DNA of 64,000 bases, from NCBI GenBank assembly GCA_032164245.1, contig JAVMKO010000004.1, positions 33,209,626 through 33,273,625 of the forward strand. The letters are read 5' to 3'. The position numbers were made by a program, and so were the translations under genes. This DNA is from Sternotherus odoratus (taxonomy: Eukaryota > Chordata > Testudines > Kinosternidae). Under the pieces are notes generated by a model. The model saw nothing but the letters and a program-made list of their open reading frames with translations. It ran no database searches and had not been told where the DNA came from. Below are positions 11,494 through 24,799 of the stretch, one piece after another (within the stretch, counting starts at the first letter, position 1; every line of letters starts with the position of its first letter).

Positions 11494-12910
11494 ATTTTTT
11501 TTTACACCATGAATAAGGAAAATTATCCCTTTTTATATGAATAAATGGGAAAACGTTTGATAAACTTTATATTTCCCTAACAAATAGAATAGAGTATGTA
11601 TGGCCTTTAAATAGGGCCTATATTCTTTGTTCCCCGAGCTATACATTTACATGTAGCCATATTAAAATGTATATTTTTTGCTTTTGCCTAGTTTACCAAG
11701 CAGTCTAGAGAGCTCAGAATGGGTGACCTGTCCTGTTAATTATTCACCATTTCACCAATTTTTGTGTCATCTGCAATTTTATCAGTGATGATAAACTTAG
11801 TAGAGGGCTTGTCAGTGACACTGTTGTCTCAAAAAGCACTGTTGGGCAGCAATTAAACAAGGTCGTTATTTGACATTAATGCAGCAAATAAACAAAAGAA
11901 AGTTTTCCCAGAGTGCAGTAGTTACGGATTGCTTCTCAAAGGTCTGCATCAATTACTGTCACTTATTTGTCAGCAGCATTCTGTGATTAATTGGAAAGAT
12001 CCACATTTCTTCATGTCTTACGTCACATGTGGCTCTGCTTTCCCATCTGTTTTCATTGGTGCTATAGACCAAAATGTTCCACTTCATGTACCTTGTCAAA
12101 GCTATATTAATGTTTCGCAATGAGCCCAGGCTAGAACAACGCAAAACCCCACAGAGTACCTAAATGTGGTGAAAATAAAGATGTAAAGAGAGATGACTGA
12201 AAGAATGATTTATTGGACCTGCAAGATGAGATACAGTGGGAGGTTGGTGGATTAGGAGCAATCTTTCTTCACTTAAAGGAGAAATGTTATGATTACAGAA
12301 GAAGCAGCTTTTCCAATCAGTACTATATCACTGGGGGATGAATTTAAAAACCCCAATTCACTCTGCGTAGCACTTTACAAAGAGGCTACTTGCAGCATAA
12401 GTCACTACACAGCATGAATAAGCATGTCAGAATCTGATCCTAAGGTCCCAATTCAGGATAATACTCATGCACATGCTTAACAGCCAACCTGTACCTAAGT
12501 CACACTGACTTCAAGGGAACTTAAGCACATTCTTCACTCCTTTCTTCAACTGGTGCCTTAGAGAGAACACACCTGTTTATGCAGAGAATGGAATAATATC
12601 CTCACCGACAGTGGGCCCATGTTTAGAAACCAGCATCACCTACGATCTATGCGGTGGTGTAGTTATAACCATTGTAATCAGAAACCATCATAATACTTAG
12701 CCTTTATAGTCAAGTCTTGTGCTTAAAGCCCCACGTAATTATGTGAGAATCTCAGATTTTTTCTTTTTTAAGTCAATTTCTATCCCTCACGTTTGGTGAG
12801 AAAATATCAAAAATGCAAAGCCTATAGGCTCCTTGCCCAGAAGGCAAATAAAAAGAATTTTTATTATTTTAAGCTCTTTGCTCATTAGCCAGTCTCATAA
12901 TTTCTGAGTG
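11494..12910. other. Unassigned intergenic DNA
   Basis: No gene or nameable repeat seen. Confidence 0.5.
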
Positions 12911-12924
12911 TGTGCCGTTGACCT

Positions 12925-13015
12925 CAGAGCAAGTGAGGAAAGTGAGGCAGGGATTAAGTGTGTTGCCCAAGGCCACCCAGTGCATCAGTGGCAAGAGCCC
13001 ATCTTATAACTCAGT
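12925..13015 (-). repeat. MIR/CORE-SINE-like fragment
   Basis: Reads agtgaggaaagtgaggcaggg...ttgcccaaggccacccagtgcatcagtggcaagagccc, the reverse complement of the body of this old SINE family. Confidence 0.6.
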
Positions 13016-13019
13016 TAAA

Positions 13020-14850
13020 ACAAGGCTCTCAGTTTGGTGCTTGTTCCTAGAGGCCACCCAACCTCTTATTATTAAAATTAGCAAATTTAATACAAATACA
13101 CTGAGTACATAAAAACTAATTACAGTCTGAAGTCTTTGAGTCTGCTGCCAAACCTTCTGGCTTTGTCATTTGTCAGTCAGCTAACTACAAACAAATGTGC
13201 TCCCCACTTATAAGTCAGGTGTTTGTTTTGAAAACTGGCACAATGAGAATTTAGTGACATTTCCTGGTATGGTTCCATTTATGAATACTTGATTAATGTA
13301 ACTGATTAAACAATATGGGCGTTTACAGTTTACTTTATACTAACCTTAAATTCAAGTATTAAACTGGCATATGATGTGCATTGCATTATTACATGTTCTG
13401 ATAATATTCCCAGAACGTTATAGCTTCATCTATTAAGAATTTATCCCCAATATCTTGAATAACATACTAAAGAAAAAGTTACTGAAGCATGGAGTAGAAT
13501 CTAGCAGTCATTTAATAAAACCTATATTAATGAAGTAATATTTCAAACCTTACCCCCAAAATCATTGAAGTTGGAACAGAAGCAGAACTATGGTTTATGA
13601 ATTGATATTATTACCAAAAGCAAGTTTAGGATAGTAGCTTGGTGCCTCATGGCCAATGGACAGCCTTGGGTATCTAGAGACCCACTAAAAAAAGGGAAAC
13701 AATAACATCTGCACAGCAGCACTTAAGATTTTTATTTATAGACCCAAATTATTCTAAACAGCCATTTCTGACAATAAATGGAACATAAAGAAAGTGAACA
13801 ATCACAAGTTTTGATCCTAATGTCAGACTGTAGCAGTTTGTCAAGCACTTGATAAATAGGACCTTGCTGAATGTTGAAACGAGAGGGATGGGGCAGAGAG
13901 AAGAGATTCTAGGACATCTGTACCTCTCAGTGTGTGGAATACTAATGAAACTAAGCTTCTGTGCAACGTAGGTATACATAGCATTTTTCAGTGTGAACTT
14001 TGTATAAGTAGGAATGAAAATAAACAGCATTGAAAGCAATGGGATTAGCATGTAGGAGATTCTGAAGAACTTTATTTTTTTTTTAATTTAGTGTTGTTAC
14101 ATATTTTGAACACTTCATTATGCATTAACATGTGGCTGTTTTAAAACAGAGGGCCTTATTCTGCTCACATTTTCACTAAAAGTACAGTACATGCTCTTTG
14201 GCATTACTTTTGATTTACACTGGTGAAAACAAGGAGAATACAGGCCATTGAAGTTAATAAATGTACGAAAGTTCAGTGTTATTTCTTTTTTAAAAAGCTA
14301 TAAAAATTGGACTCACTGTCCATGTAAACTCATACTCATTCTAAAACAGAGAAACCACCATTGGACAGTTCTTCTTCATGTGTTAAGTGCCTTCAAAGAG
14401 CAATTTTTTTAAAAAAAGCCTAATTGACTTAAGTGCCTAAGACCCGTTGAAAATCCTTTAGAATTTCTTAACCACAATCATCATCTAAAATACCAGCTAG
14501 TGCGTCAAAACCATCTGTTAGGAAGGATTTGTAACCCTTTGGAAGACTGCTGTCTCTCTCTCCTCCAGAAAACAGGACACAGTCCATATAATATTGATAT
14601 TGTATATCTCAAAAGGTGTTGCCAGTACCTTAGACAGTGTGGGATTGTGAATAATAAACACTAGGTACAGAAAAAAATATACACAATATCCCCTAACTCT
14701 CTATTGCTGACTTCCACTCCTCCCCTCTTGCCCTACCTTAATCTCTGCTTAAAAGCATCTCAATATATAAGATTTTTTTGTTTTATGCCTCACTCATTTT
14801 TCCCTTATTCCCTTCTATTATCTGTTACCTTCACCTTTAGGACCTGACCT
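13020..14850. other. Unassigned A/T-rich intergenic DNA
   Basis: No gene or nameable repeat seen. Confidence 0.5.
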
Positions 14851-14854
14851 TGAT

Positions 14855-15075
14855 AGGGGAAGCGAACCACAGGATTGGATAACTGAACCCAGGCAGCACT
14901 CAGTGTGGCATAGTCGATGCTCAGGACCCCACCCATGGGATTCTTCTGGAAGGGTCTGGACCTTTGATTGTGAGTGCTGTGGGGCAGGGACCATGGCTTT
15001 TTAAAAGTTGTGTAATGCTGTGCAAAGTTATGGGACTATGTGTATGTTTAACATACAGAGAAATAAAATAAACAT
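14855..15075 (+). repeat. MIR/CORE-SINE-like tail fragment
   Basis: Contains tttgattgtgagtgctgtggggcagggaccatgg, equivalent to the tails at 4610-4690 and 24690-24770. The 5' part is diverged. Confidence 0.45.
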
Positions 15076-15079
15076 GGCC

Positions 15080-18000
15080 AATATATTTTGAATGACGCAG
15101 AACAGCCACACACTGTACTGATACTGTTTTTAATATTCAAGCCTGGGTTTCAGATTTCCAGGCATCATTTTCAGAATTTCACCTTGTGGCATGACATAGG
15201 CCTGATCCTCTTGGCTCTTGCTACTACAGGGACTAATCTCTTGGTATCCAGCTTTGAAACTTTCTTCTTCTGCAATCTTCAAGATACAGATTATATATTA
15301 TTTGCTAGGGTTGTGGGAGGCTCTGATCTCTTAGTGACCTTAGAAAAGTTTCCCAGGGCTTTGAGCCTCAGAATAAGTACACGATATTTCATACATCTCA
15401 TCCTTGTTTTTACTTCTGGCTTTCTGAAGCAGTCCAAATTGGAAGAGCAACTGCGTGAGATTAGGCAGGATCAGTAATGAAGACCACATTTGAAGTTTCT
15501 GATGAATTATGTTAATTTTTACTCATCTGTGACTTTAAAAAAAAAACTTGAAAGAGAGTAACCAGTATTTTAGGCAAATAAATCCAGCAGAGCCACAGCA
15601 CACACTAATTTCATTTTCTTCTGTCTACATAATGAAAATTAGGAACCATAAAATGCTTATGGATACTTAAATCCAATTAATATAAATCTACAGTATTCAT
15701 TACATTCTAAATCCAGAAGAGGGCAGAAACACAGGTAAATTGGGGCACATGGAATAGACAAATATTCAGGGGGAAAAAGGTAAACAGCATTACGGCATGT
15801 GCTCTATGTACTTAATAATTTGACATTATTCAAAGCAAAATTGACCATGGACTGTAGAAAACTTGTTGCTACTCTGTTTGTTCAAACTCACAATTTTGCC
15901 ATGTGTTGAAAATATGAAGTCATTTCCAAATGTAGTCCCAGTTTTTCATTTGTTCTGAAATCTGTGGCATAGATCACCTCCAATTCCACAGGCAATGATC
16001 ACAATTTTAGTCTCACATTTGTGCATTGATTTCAACTACAAAGTCAGCTACCAGCCCTAGTTGTAACTTTAAAAATGTACAGAAGTGTGGTCATCCTCTT
16101 GATTTCTTCTTGGGAATGATCCAATCAGTTTGTAGAACAGCTTCCCCAATTCAAAGCTGGAACTGGAGAAGTTTGTTTCTCCTCTGTGGGTATCCTACAC
16201 CGTTTGCTGGTAGGATTTAAATAGACTGGATAAGATTTTCAGAAGTACTTAACACTTAGATTGTTAACAGTATTGAATCATTGCTGTGCTAGGCATTGCG
16301 AGACCTATGCCACTATTTCAAAAGTGACTCGGGCACTTAAGAGCCCAAGTCTCATTGATCATCAGTGAGAGTTTGGTGCTTGGGTGCTTTTTGAAAAATC
16401 CTACTAAGGACCAATCTGAATTTTTTGGTGACTAAATACCTTTAAAATCTGGCTGTAAATCCTATAGATTTCAATGGGAATTAGGGGCCAGATTTCTAAA
16501 GGTGCACAGCCCTTAAAGGGAGATACATGCCTAAATCCACCATGTAGTTGCCACTGACATTTTGAAAGCCACAGCTCAGGTCAACTAACCTCTCCCAGGT
16601 TCCCATGTCTCTGGGGCACCTAAATTTTTGCTAGCCGATGCTCTACTGCCCTTCCGCCTCCTGCCTCCCCAGCTAAGAAGCTGCTAGCAGCCCTAGCTGA
16701 ACCTGAAGTCCTGGGTGCTCCCTAGGCTGGGAACACTTGTCTCTCCAGCAGGGCCCATCCTCTAGGTCTAGTATGCTGTGAGTACACCTAAGACCTGACA
16801 TCTGCCAGATGCAGACCACAATTGGCAGTAGGGGAGAATAGCACAGTACCTCCACAAAAGACTGCAAGGGACAGAGGGAAATGAATGAATATGAAAGAAC
16901 TGGCCGGCTTCTGAAAATCCCTTTCTTTGGTGTTTAACTAGCCTCATGCACTCTGTGGGGAGCGTGGGTGGCACAGAGGTCACTGGGACTGCAAATTCCA
17001 AAATCTGGCCTTGAGTGCCTACATTCACTTTTGCAAATAGACTTCATTACTAGGAAAATTTTACTCATACACTACGTGTTCAATTCCACCCATCCCACAC
17101 AATTGGAGCTGTGTTGTTTCTCCCTACAAATTATTCATCTTAATTGGAAAGGGCCCTTCTAACTTTAGTCAGTTGTGACCCACTTGACTAAAACAATTAA
17201 ATGACAATCAGTCCAAAAAAAACCACCCCAGCCTTGCGAATAGGCAGCGTTTCCATCTTCCAAAAGGATACAGGCAGATTTAATTTTAACACTCAACTTT
17301 TAAATAATTCTGAATTTGAGAAAAGCTCTTTGCTACTGTCTGTGTATCTGCCTGTCTCTATGTGAACAATTTAAACATTTTTTAAGGTAAGTGTGAGACG
17401 AGAATGAGAATATGATTTTTGTGATTCTCAGACTGTGCACTCAGTATGTCTACAAACATACTGCCAAAATTGAGAACAGCTGTGGATAGAGCTATTACAA
17501 GTCTGAAATACAATAAAGACCCAAAGACTCATCTGTGAGCCATTTTATTTGGCTTTCAGAAATGTACATTTCTTTTTGTCTGGCTCTTCTCAAAGCCATG
17601 TCATGAGGAATGCTGGGTGGAGAAAGGGCAGTTAAACCAGCTGCTTTATCTACCAAGGATCTGTCTTTAAAGAAAGGCTAACGACACAGCCGTTTGGCAC
17701 ACCCTAACTATGTGGGCTCTAAATTCCTTTGGAGTAAATGCCTGTAAAGGTTGTTTTTAATCTCTCTGAAAAGATCTTTTGAAGCAAAACATCCAAATAT
17801 TTATCTTCCAGTGATGGTGAGATGAACCCTGGCGAGATGAACCACATCCTTTTGGATATGACTGTAGCCCATATCCTGACCAGACCCAGCTGGGGCTCTA
17901 ATTTTGGAAACTGCAGAATCAACTAGAAGAATCCTAACTTGTAATTAGGAGCAAAATTTAGTGGTGGCCTTGGTTTTTATGCTCACACAAGAGATGAGCT

Positions 18001-19745
18001 GGAACTATGAAAGTCAGTCCATTAAGAAACAAGTTCATTTTTAGTTTGCTGGTAGATCTTTCCTTCTTAGGGTGGACTGTAGAACCTTTAGTGTAGTAAG
18101 CACTGACTCGTGAGCATAGGCTTAGTGATTTCACTAGAATCTCACCAAAAGGAATAAGGAGTTCACAATCTAGCCTTAATGGTTAAAAAAATGGGAAAAT
18201 TTCACCTTCCACTGGCAAACTAGTCATATTTATCAGCTGTTTTCTTACTGGCTGCATCCATGTTTGTTACTGCATTTTAATTTGGATTAAAATATAGCAT
18301 TTCTTGTGTTCAGACATTTGCTAAGTGTTTTACCAAGAGCAGAAATCACAGGCAAATCCTAAGTTTTAAATTCCAGTAATTTATTTAGGACTGGGAAGGT
18401 AGATATTCTCTCCTTCTTAGATAAATATCCTTGTAAGCAATCAACCTGGCTACATGACATTTAAGGAGGCCATTTTACTTTGCTATGACTGCTACTCATA
18501 TTACAAGGAACAGTGCAGGAGGAGAAAGCAGCTGCTGCCAAGCCCTGACTCCCCAGTCCACACAAGTGGGTACGAAGTGGACAGATCTGTTCCTCTGCTC
18601 CATGTGCTGGCCAGTACAGATGGGAAAGTAAACTATGCTAAGGAGAGAGCTTGTGTAGTTTACTTTCTGCCTGGAGTAAGAGGACAGCAGGAGCAAATTG
18701 GACTCTGAGTCAGAGTGACAAATTGTATCCTTGCTCTGCTTCAAGGACAGACTGCAACTACACACATCTTCTTACTCAAGGCAGATTGTAAGATCCCTTT
18801 CAGGGAAAACATCAGTTATTGGGTTTTGTTGAAATTAGTATTTATTCATATTTCTAGAAACTACCGTGCTGCAGTAACATTACATATGTGACTCATTGTA
18901 TCTGGGAATGTTACAGTTCACCTGACAGTTCAGTTGATGGTTACAGTATAATTGGTGAATCTTCCACAGAAAATTCTTTGCTAGTCCATTGGATAAGATC
19001 AGGTATATCAACATCTTAAATTATTAATAAATCCATGCTTGGATTTGGGCTCAATGATCAGATAGATATTTCCAATCTCAGATTTTATTATCCTATGATA
19101 TTTACAACTCAACTGTAGGTGAGGGGACACAAAACAGTTATCTATAACTGCAAAACTCTTCGCCGTCAGCATCAGGGCATCTTCTCTGAACTCTCATTTA
19201 ATTCCAACCTACTTAGCTCTTGCCCTGTACATGTCATATTAGGTAAAGATAAATGAACTTTCAAACCTGGAAGATCTACTAAGAAGAGTTTATTTGGATA
19301 AAGAATTTTGGATTCCATTGACTTGCAGGCTGATACATGACAAACTCTTAATCTGGCAGATTTAATATGTTAAAGAATATGTTGAGATGTGAAGACCTGA
19401 CCCCACTAATCGAATAGAAATTACCACGGTGCACACCAAAGAGTTAACCTTGACAAAATACCAGTGAAGGCCTATAATCCAGCAGCAGCAGTACCTGTTG
19501 TAGTACTTCCTCCCAGTTTTGTTTAAACAGCTGCTAAACTGGAAATGAGTTTGTGGATTTAATGGCTTACTGCCTTTGCCTTCATAAATGAATAATAAGA
19601 CCCCTTTTTATTAATAGCCCCCTTTTTGTTAAATGTCCTGTTTGAGGAGGAACACAAATTAAAACAAACTCCCTCCAATAAAACATTGTTTGGCAAACTA
19701 TATGGGCACTTCCTTCACTATTGAAAATATCAAAAGAGAGGAATA
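15080..19745. other. Unassigned intergenic DNA
   Basis: No gene is supported. A 129-codon frame at 15088-15477 has ordinary A/T-rich composition and no recognisable domain. 16230-16560 has phrases typical of very old amniote repeats (aaaggtgcacagcccttaaaggga) but no clear ends. Confidence 0.45.
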
Positions 19746-19756
19746 TTATTTATAGC

Positions 19757-20028
19757 AGGGATCAGCAACCTTGGCACGCCTCCTCCCCTCCAGGGTAAGC
19801 ATCCTTAGTGGGCCCAGCCGGATTGTTTACCTACTGCTACATGCGCAGGTTTGACCAATCGTGGTTCCCCCTGGCTGTGGTTCGCCGCTCTGGTCCAGTG
19901 GGGGTTGCGGGAAGTGGTGCAGTGCTGGCCGCCGCTTCCCACAGCCCCCATTGGACTGGAGAGGCAGGTAAACAAACTGTGCTTACCCTGGGAGAGGGGG
20001 GGCGCATGCCAAGGTTGCCGATCCCCAG
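19757..20028. mobile_element. hAT-like non-autonomous element, 8-bp target duplication
   Basis: Left end (c)agggatcagcaaccttggc and right end gccaaggttgccgatccccag form imperfect inverted repeats. tttatagc occurs directly outside each end (19749-19756 and 20029-20036), an 8-bp duplication as for hAT. GC-rich interior with an inverted ggtaaac/gtttacc and caccaatcgtggttcccc core. The exact first base is ambiguous by one because C is shared with the flank. Confidence 0.8.
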
Positions 20029-20036
20029 TTTATAGC

Positions 20037-20130
20037 ATAGTAGTTCCTGGAGCCCCTTTGTGCTGGGCATCGTGCAGAAACATAGCAAGATATGGCCCCT
20101 GCTCTAGCTTACATTCTAAGGACAATTAAA
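20037..20130 (-). repeat. MIR/CORE-SINE-like tail fragment
   Basis: Reads ctggagcccctttgtgctgggcatcgtgcagaaacatagcaag...tggcccctgctctagcttacattctaagga, the reverse complement of the SINE tail. The hAT element at 19757-20028 appears to have inserted at its edge. Confidence 0.55.
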
Positions 20131-20494
20131 TCATATTTTTCAGAGAAAGTATAGTTAATGAGAAAGACGACAGTCTTTTTCTCCCCGCTTTTTTATGGTA
20201 GCATTTATGGGGTATTATTTCTAAACCAACAGCTACTGCATAATCTATTAAATAAAAGTCCATATATAAGTTATTATTTTTTAGGAAGTTTTAAAAAATA
20301 AAGCTTGAGACACATATTCCAATGCTGAAATCATAACACTGATAACCAAAGATTAATGTAACATTTCTTTCAGGCCTCAAGATAATTTACATAATCATAA
20401 ATTATGGCATCAGTTCTGCAAATTGTACATGCTTAATTTTATGTACTGTGAATAATCTAGTAAATTAAGTTAAGCAGAATAGTGGCCTACATAA

Positions 20495-21213
20495 TGTGAT
20501 GGGACAAGGTCAGATGCCTATGGTAAAGCAGTGGGAAACAGATATATTAGCCACAGCCTAAACAAATCCCTGTTACCAGGATAAACAAATGGTAGCTGCT
20601 CCAGGTCAATTAAGATACCTGGGGCCATTTCAGATCTTTCCAGAAGGCAGGGAAGACAGCTCAATTGATTGGGACATCTGAACCCAATCAGAGGCTGGCT
20701 GAAACTAGTTAAAAGCCTCCCACTTAGTCAAGTGGGGGGCATGTGCCAAGAGCTGTAGGAGGAAGCTGCGCTGTTGGAGAAAGTAAGCAGTACAAACCAT
20801 ATCAGATACAAGGAAGGAGATCCTGAGGTAAGGGTGAAGTAGATATTGAGGAAGGAAGGGCTGCTATGGGGAAGAGGCCCAAGGAATTGTATGCACCCTT
20901 TTTCCAAAAGGTCAGCTACCATAACTGATACTATTAGGGTCCCTGGGCTGGAGCCCAGAGTAGAGGGTGGGTCTGGGTTCCCCTCATTCCTCCCCCCCCC
21001 CCCAATTTATCACTGAGACTGGGAGACAAGAGACTTGTGTAAGGTAGCTTCTCCTCACCTCCCTTGCTGGCTTATGATGAAAATGGCTTAGTAGGCTGTG
21101 ACCCTTGCCTCTAGAGAAAGAGAAGGGCTATGTGGAGGGTAACAGTGAGCCGCTGAGGCTAGTGAAATCTACCAGGAAGCACAGGACCCAGGGAGACAAG
21201 GTCAGAGATTTTT
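20495..21213 (+). mobile_element. Solo LTR-like element
   Basis: About 720 bp beginning TGTGATGGGACAAGG and ending near gagatttttca. cataa occurs just outside both edges (20490-20494 and 21214-21218), compatible with a short target duplication. Composition is richer in G/C than the flanks. I recall closely similar sequence as an abundant turtle LTR, but this is memory, not a search. A C-run lies at 20993-21003. No coding remnant. Confidence 0.55.
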
Positions 21214-21219
21214 CATAAT

Positions 21220-24040
21220 ACATATAAATAAAAAAATTAAGATTACAAATTTAAAACGTGAGTCAGAATATTATATTCCTGGAGTCACATAATTCATTCT
21301 CTCATCTAGGGCATATTTTGCATATTAAACTATTACTGTATATCCAAATACACATATAGTATATTGTGTACATATGAGGTTACTTACCCTTCTTCCTTCC
21401 CTGTGTGTACAAATTCATGACCTTAATTAAATACATTTTACAGAATAAGATTTTGCTTGTGCATATTAATGTTAGTATTTTATTTTCATGGCAGCTTTGC
21501 AGCATTCACGTCTTTGGAAGAATTAGGATAAGGGAAAGGTGAGTTCACAGCTTTGCTGTTGCTGATATTGGATGGAATGTATTTTGGCAGAAAAAAAATG
21601 TCTTATGCCCCTAGTTGAAAGAGTACAATTTTTGGCTACTGGTGCCCAGAGCATTACCTTCAGAGAAGTCTGGTAGTGTCCTACATTAAGAGCAGTGTAG
21701 TTACACAGCTCCAAATGAAACTTCAGGAAACACTGCCTCTCCAGAAGACATAATACCTCTCACCCCTTACCAAAGCACATGGGGATTACAGCATGCACAA
21801 TCCCCTTTTGGCTGACCACCTCTGATAGATTGGGGGGAGAAGGGAGCAAGGGTGTACCATTAGAGTTGAAAAGGACTGTAAATTGTTGTGTGCCAGATGG
21901 AGGCTTCAGAGCACCCAGCCCTGCCTTTTTGGCCAATAGTAGTTCAGAATTTGACACACACTGTAACCAATTATACTTATCAAGCCAATTTTTAATGGAC
22001 TTAATCAGTTATGAATTTTTTGCAGAAAAAAGTAGGTTTTAGCACCACACTATCAACAATGTTAACAAGTGAATTGACCCTAGATTACTTCACATGGGGC
22101 ACCTCAAAATTTGCCACATCCAGCTTCCCTTACTTCCTCAATAACTCCCCCTGCAAGAAAAAGCCTCTCCATCTGCTATCTCCCTAACCTTTTTGTCCCA
22201 CAATACCTATTTCTGAGGCTCTTCAGCTTCTAGTGACCCATACAATGGAATACTTACAAGTTTGAGCACAAGAAAAGGTTTCTAAAGAGGGGACCCAGGT
22301 GGATAATTCAACTACTCTAACTCTATCTGACTCTAATGGGGCCAGAGTCAGATAGGGCCACAAACAAAGAATCAGATGTGATGCTTTGGCTGTCAGTTTG
22401 AACATTTGTATGTGCTGTGGTACCTCTAGGAGGAGGGGACATATTGGATTGTACAGATCGCATAAGGATGTTAATAATCAGTAATCCCTCTTGAATTCAG
22501 CATACCAATTCAAATTTTAACCAGTGATTACTGTTCTTAATTTCACCTAATGTTCAAATAGATATTTTCCTAGTATTGTTACTAGTGTATTTGTAATACA
22601 TACACACACACACACACACACACATACATATTTTTAAAGCTGTATTTCCCAATCAGGCCTTTATTATTTTTGTAAACTGGGACTGAAGCTAGCTGATCTA
22701 TTAATACCACATAAATAAGGAACAAAATGGATATACAGCTTCACCACAAGGAACATGGTACATAAACCATTCACTAACACTTTCACTCTGTTCTATTTGT
22801 TCTGCTCAAGTGACATTTATATTTCAGGCTGCTAAGTCGCTGCTTAACCTGAGCTATGTCTCCAGTTACACTAGAAGTGAGATCAGAAGCCTTGTGTGAC
22901 ATGCACTCTGTCATCACCCTCCAATGACGAAAAAGCCAGGAGGAAACAACAACCCAGAATGGCACAGATAGAGACCAGATGCTCCATTTCTGACTGAGGT
23001 AGAAGAAAAAGCATTTCTGGACCTCCTTTATTCTCTGTGGGCATAAGGTTAGCTACCCCAAAATGATCTACACAGCATGATGGGGGAATAAAAAGCAAAC
23101 ATAACCTATGTAATTTTTAGCCTCCTTCCCCCCCACCCTCCCCCTGGTGGAGGAAAAAAATTTTTTTTAATGGTAACTTGTTTTAATGCTTAAAAAAAAA
23201 AAAAAAAAAAAAGCAGTGGCTTTCCAGAGAATTGTTCAAAATGCTTTGTCTGACAAACCTTGATCTGAACTAACTGTCAAGGACAGTGCAGCAGGGGTTT
23301 TATGGAGATGAAGGTTTCAACTTAAAAAAAATCCCTTTTATTGGAATGCTTCAGCACATTTCCTGATAGTCTGGCTCTTTTGGTTATTTTAAAGAGGCCA
23401 CAGAGTGATCAATAGCAAACAAAAGAATCAACTAAGTTTTGAAAAGATTCTAATTCCTGGAGGATTAAGTGTCTCCTTGTAAGCTGAACAGGGTGTCATG
23501 AAAGCAATGTGACTTGGTGCAGTACAACAAATGCTCTGTACAGACCAGTTAAAACTGAATCATGAAAGAAATTATCTGTGTGCCTCTGATTCTTCTCCCC
23601 CACTCTCCTGCCCTACACATTCTCTCTCCCACTTACAATAGAAACAAGAACCTCTACTCAGCCCATTTCGGAAGGAGAAATGTCTTACTGGAGTTATACC
23701 TCAAACCATCAACTCCTTCCACAGGTTGCTAATCTTCAGGAAATACCCTGATCTTAGTCATTATTGTTTAATTGACATGAAGAGTCCGAGATAGAAGAAC
23801 TGTTGTCTAGGTTTCGGAAAACAATGTTAAAACTGAGCTCTAATCCTGCAAGCATTCAGAGGAGCAGTATTCAGACAAAGAGCACTGTCATTGCAGTAAC
23901 TTAGTAAGCAAGACACCTTTTCTTGACTAGGTGTAAATCCCAATTAAGCAAAAGCATGCATTTAAGTGTATTCATGGAAAACGAGCACAAGGTTAAGTGT
24001 TTTGCTTAATAGGGATGCAGAATTGCATTGGGGGCAGGGA
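21220..24040. other. Unassigned A/T-rich intergenic DNA
   Basis: Apart from the CA microsatellite at 22600 and a 21-A run at 23191-23211, nothing I can name. Confidence 0.5.
22600..22626 (+). repeat. (CA)n microsatellite
   Basis: Uninterrupted CA dinucleotides followed by cata repeats. Confidence 0.95.
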
Positions 24041-24044
24041 AAGG

Positions 24045-24250
24045 GGGCATGTCTACACTATAGATGATGCTACTGTGGCATTGTTATACGCTCTAGGGCT
24101 CTAGTGTAGACACACACTAAAGCAACCAAAGGGTTTTTTCCCATCACTGAAGTAACTATCACTCTGAGTGATGGTGGCTAGGTCAAGGGAAGCAGGGTTC
24201 CATTGACCTAGTTGTGTCAACAGGAACTGGACATCTAGGTTGCTATAATT
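24045..24250. mobile_element. Partial MITE of the 'GGGCATGTCTACA' type
   Basis: Starts gggggcatgtctacactatag; contains tctagtgtagacacaca internally and ttgacctagttgtgtcaaca near the end. One end matches the elements at 10434 and 51169; the other end is unclear. Confidence 0.4.
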
Positions 24251-24540
24251 TTGGTGCTTGAGGATCTGAATTTTTCACACCCCTGAGCCCTGAAACTATT
24301 TCAATTGTTTTAAGTTTAGGCCAGGCCTTAAAGCTGATCTCTCACCCGAGTAAATTGGAAGTGATCCCCTTTAAGTCAAAGTCACGCCAATATAAGAAAA
24401 AGGACTTTTACTCTATCAGTATGATTTCAGCACTGATAAACCTATTATAGTTGCCAAAGGAGAATCAAGATAATTGCATTGAAAAAACCCCAAACCCATA
24501 AAAACCATTGTAAGATAGTAGTAATCAAGAAAAATTGAGG

Positions 24541-24795
24541 TTCCGAGCATGGACTCTTATATAAGGCAGTTGACTGTGAGTCAGCAGCCCTGGATTGTAT
24601 TCCTGGTTCTACCAGTGACCTGTGTGTGACCCTGGGTAAGTCACTTCACTTTTGTGTCCTTCCCATCTCACCCGTTGTCTTCTCTATTTAGACTGCAAGC
24701 TCTTCAGGGCAGGGACCTTTTCACTATCTGTTTATACAGTGTCTACCACATTGGGGGCCCTGATCTTGGTTGGTGTCTGCAGGTGTTAATAATTT
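24541..24795 (+). repeat. tRNA-derived SINE (MIR/CORE-like)
   Basis: Diverged box B (ggattgtattcc), body (ctgtgtgtgaccctgggtaagtcacttcac) and tail (gactgcaagctcttcagggcaggga ... ttgggggccctgatcttgg), in the same order as the 4431 copy. Confidence 0.7.
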
Positions 24796-24799
24796 TTAG

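Noticed and set aside
10978..11494. Overlapping 120-168-codon frames on both strands rich in Pro, Arg, Gly and poly-Lys/Phe
   Set aside because: They arise from the GC-rich palindrome and its A/T runs; a palindrome opens mirrored frames on both strands.
15088..15477. 129-codon plus-strand frame with hydrophobic stretches
   Set aside because: No known domain, no promoter or splice context, and composition like the surrounding DNA. It overlaps the tail of an old SINE.
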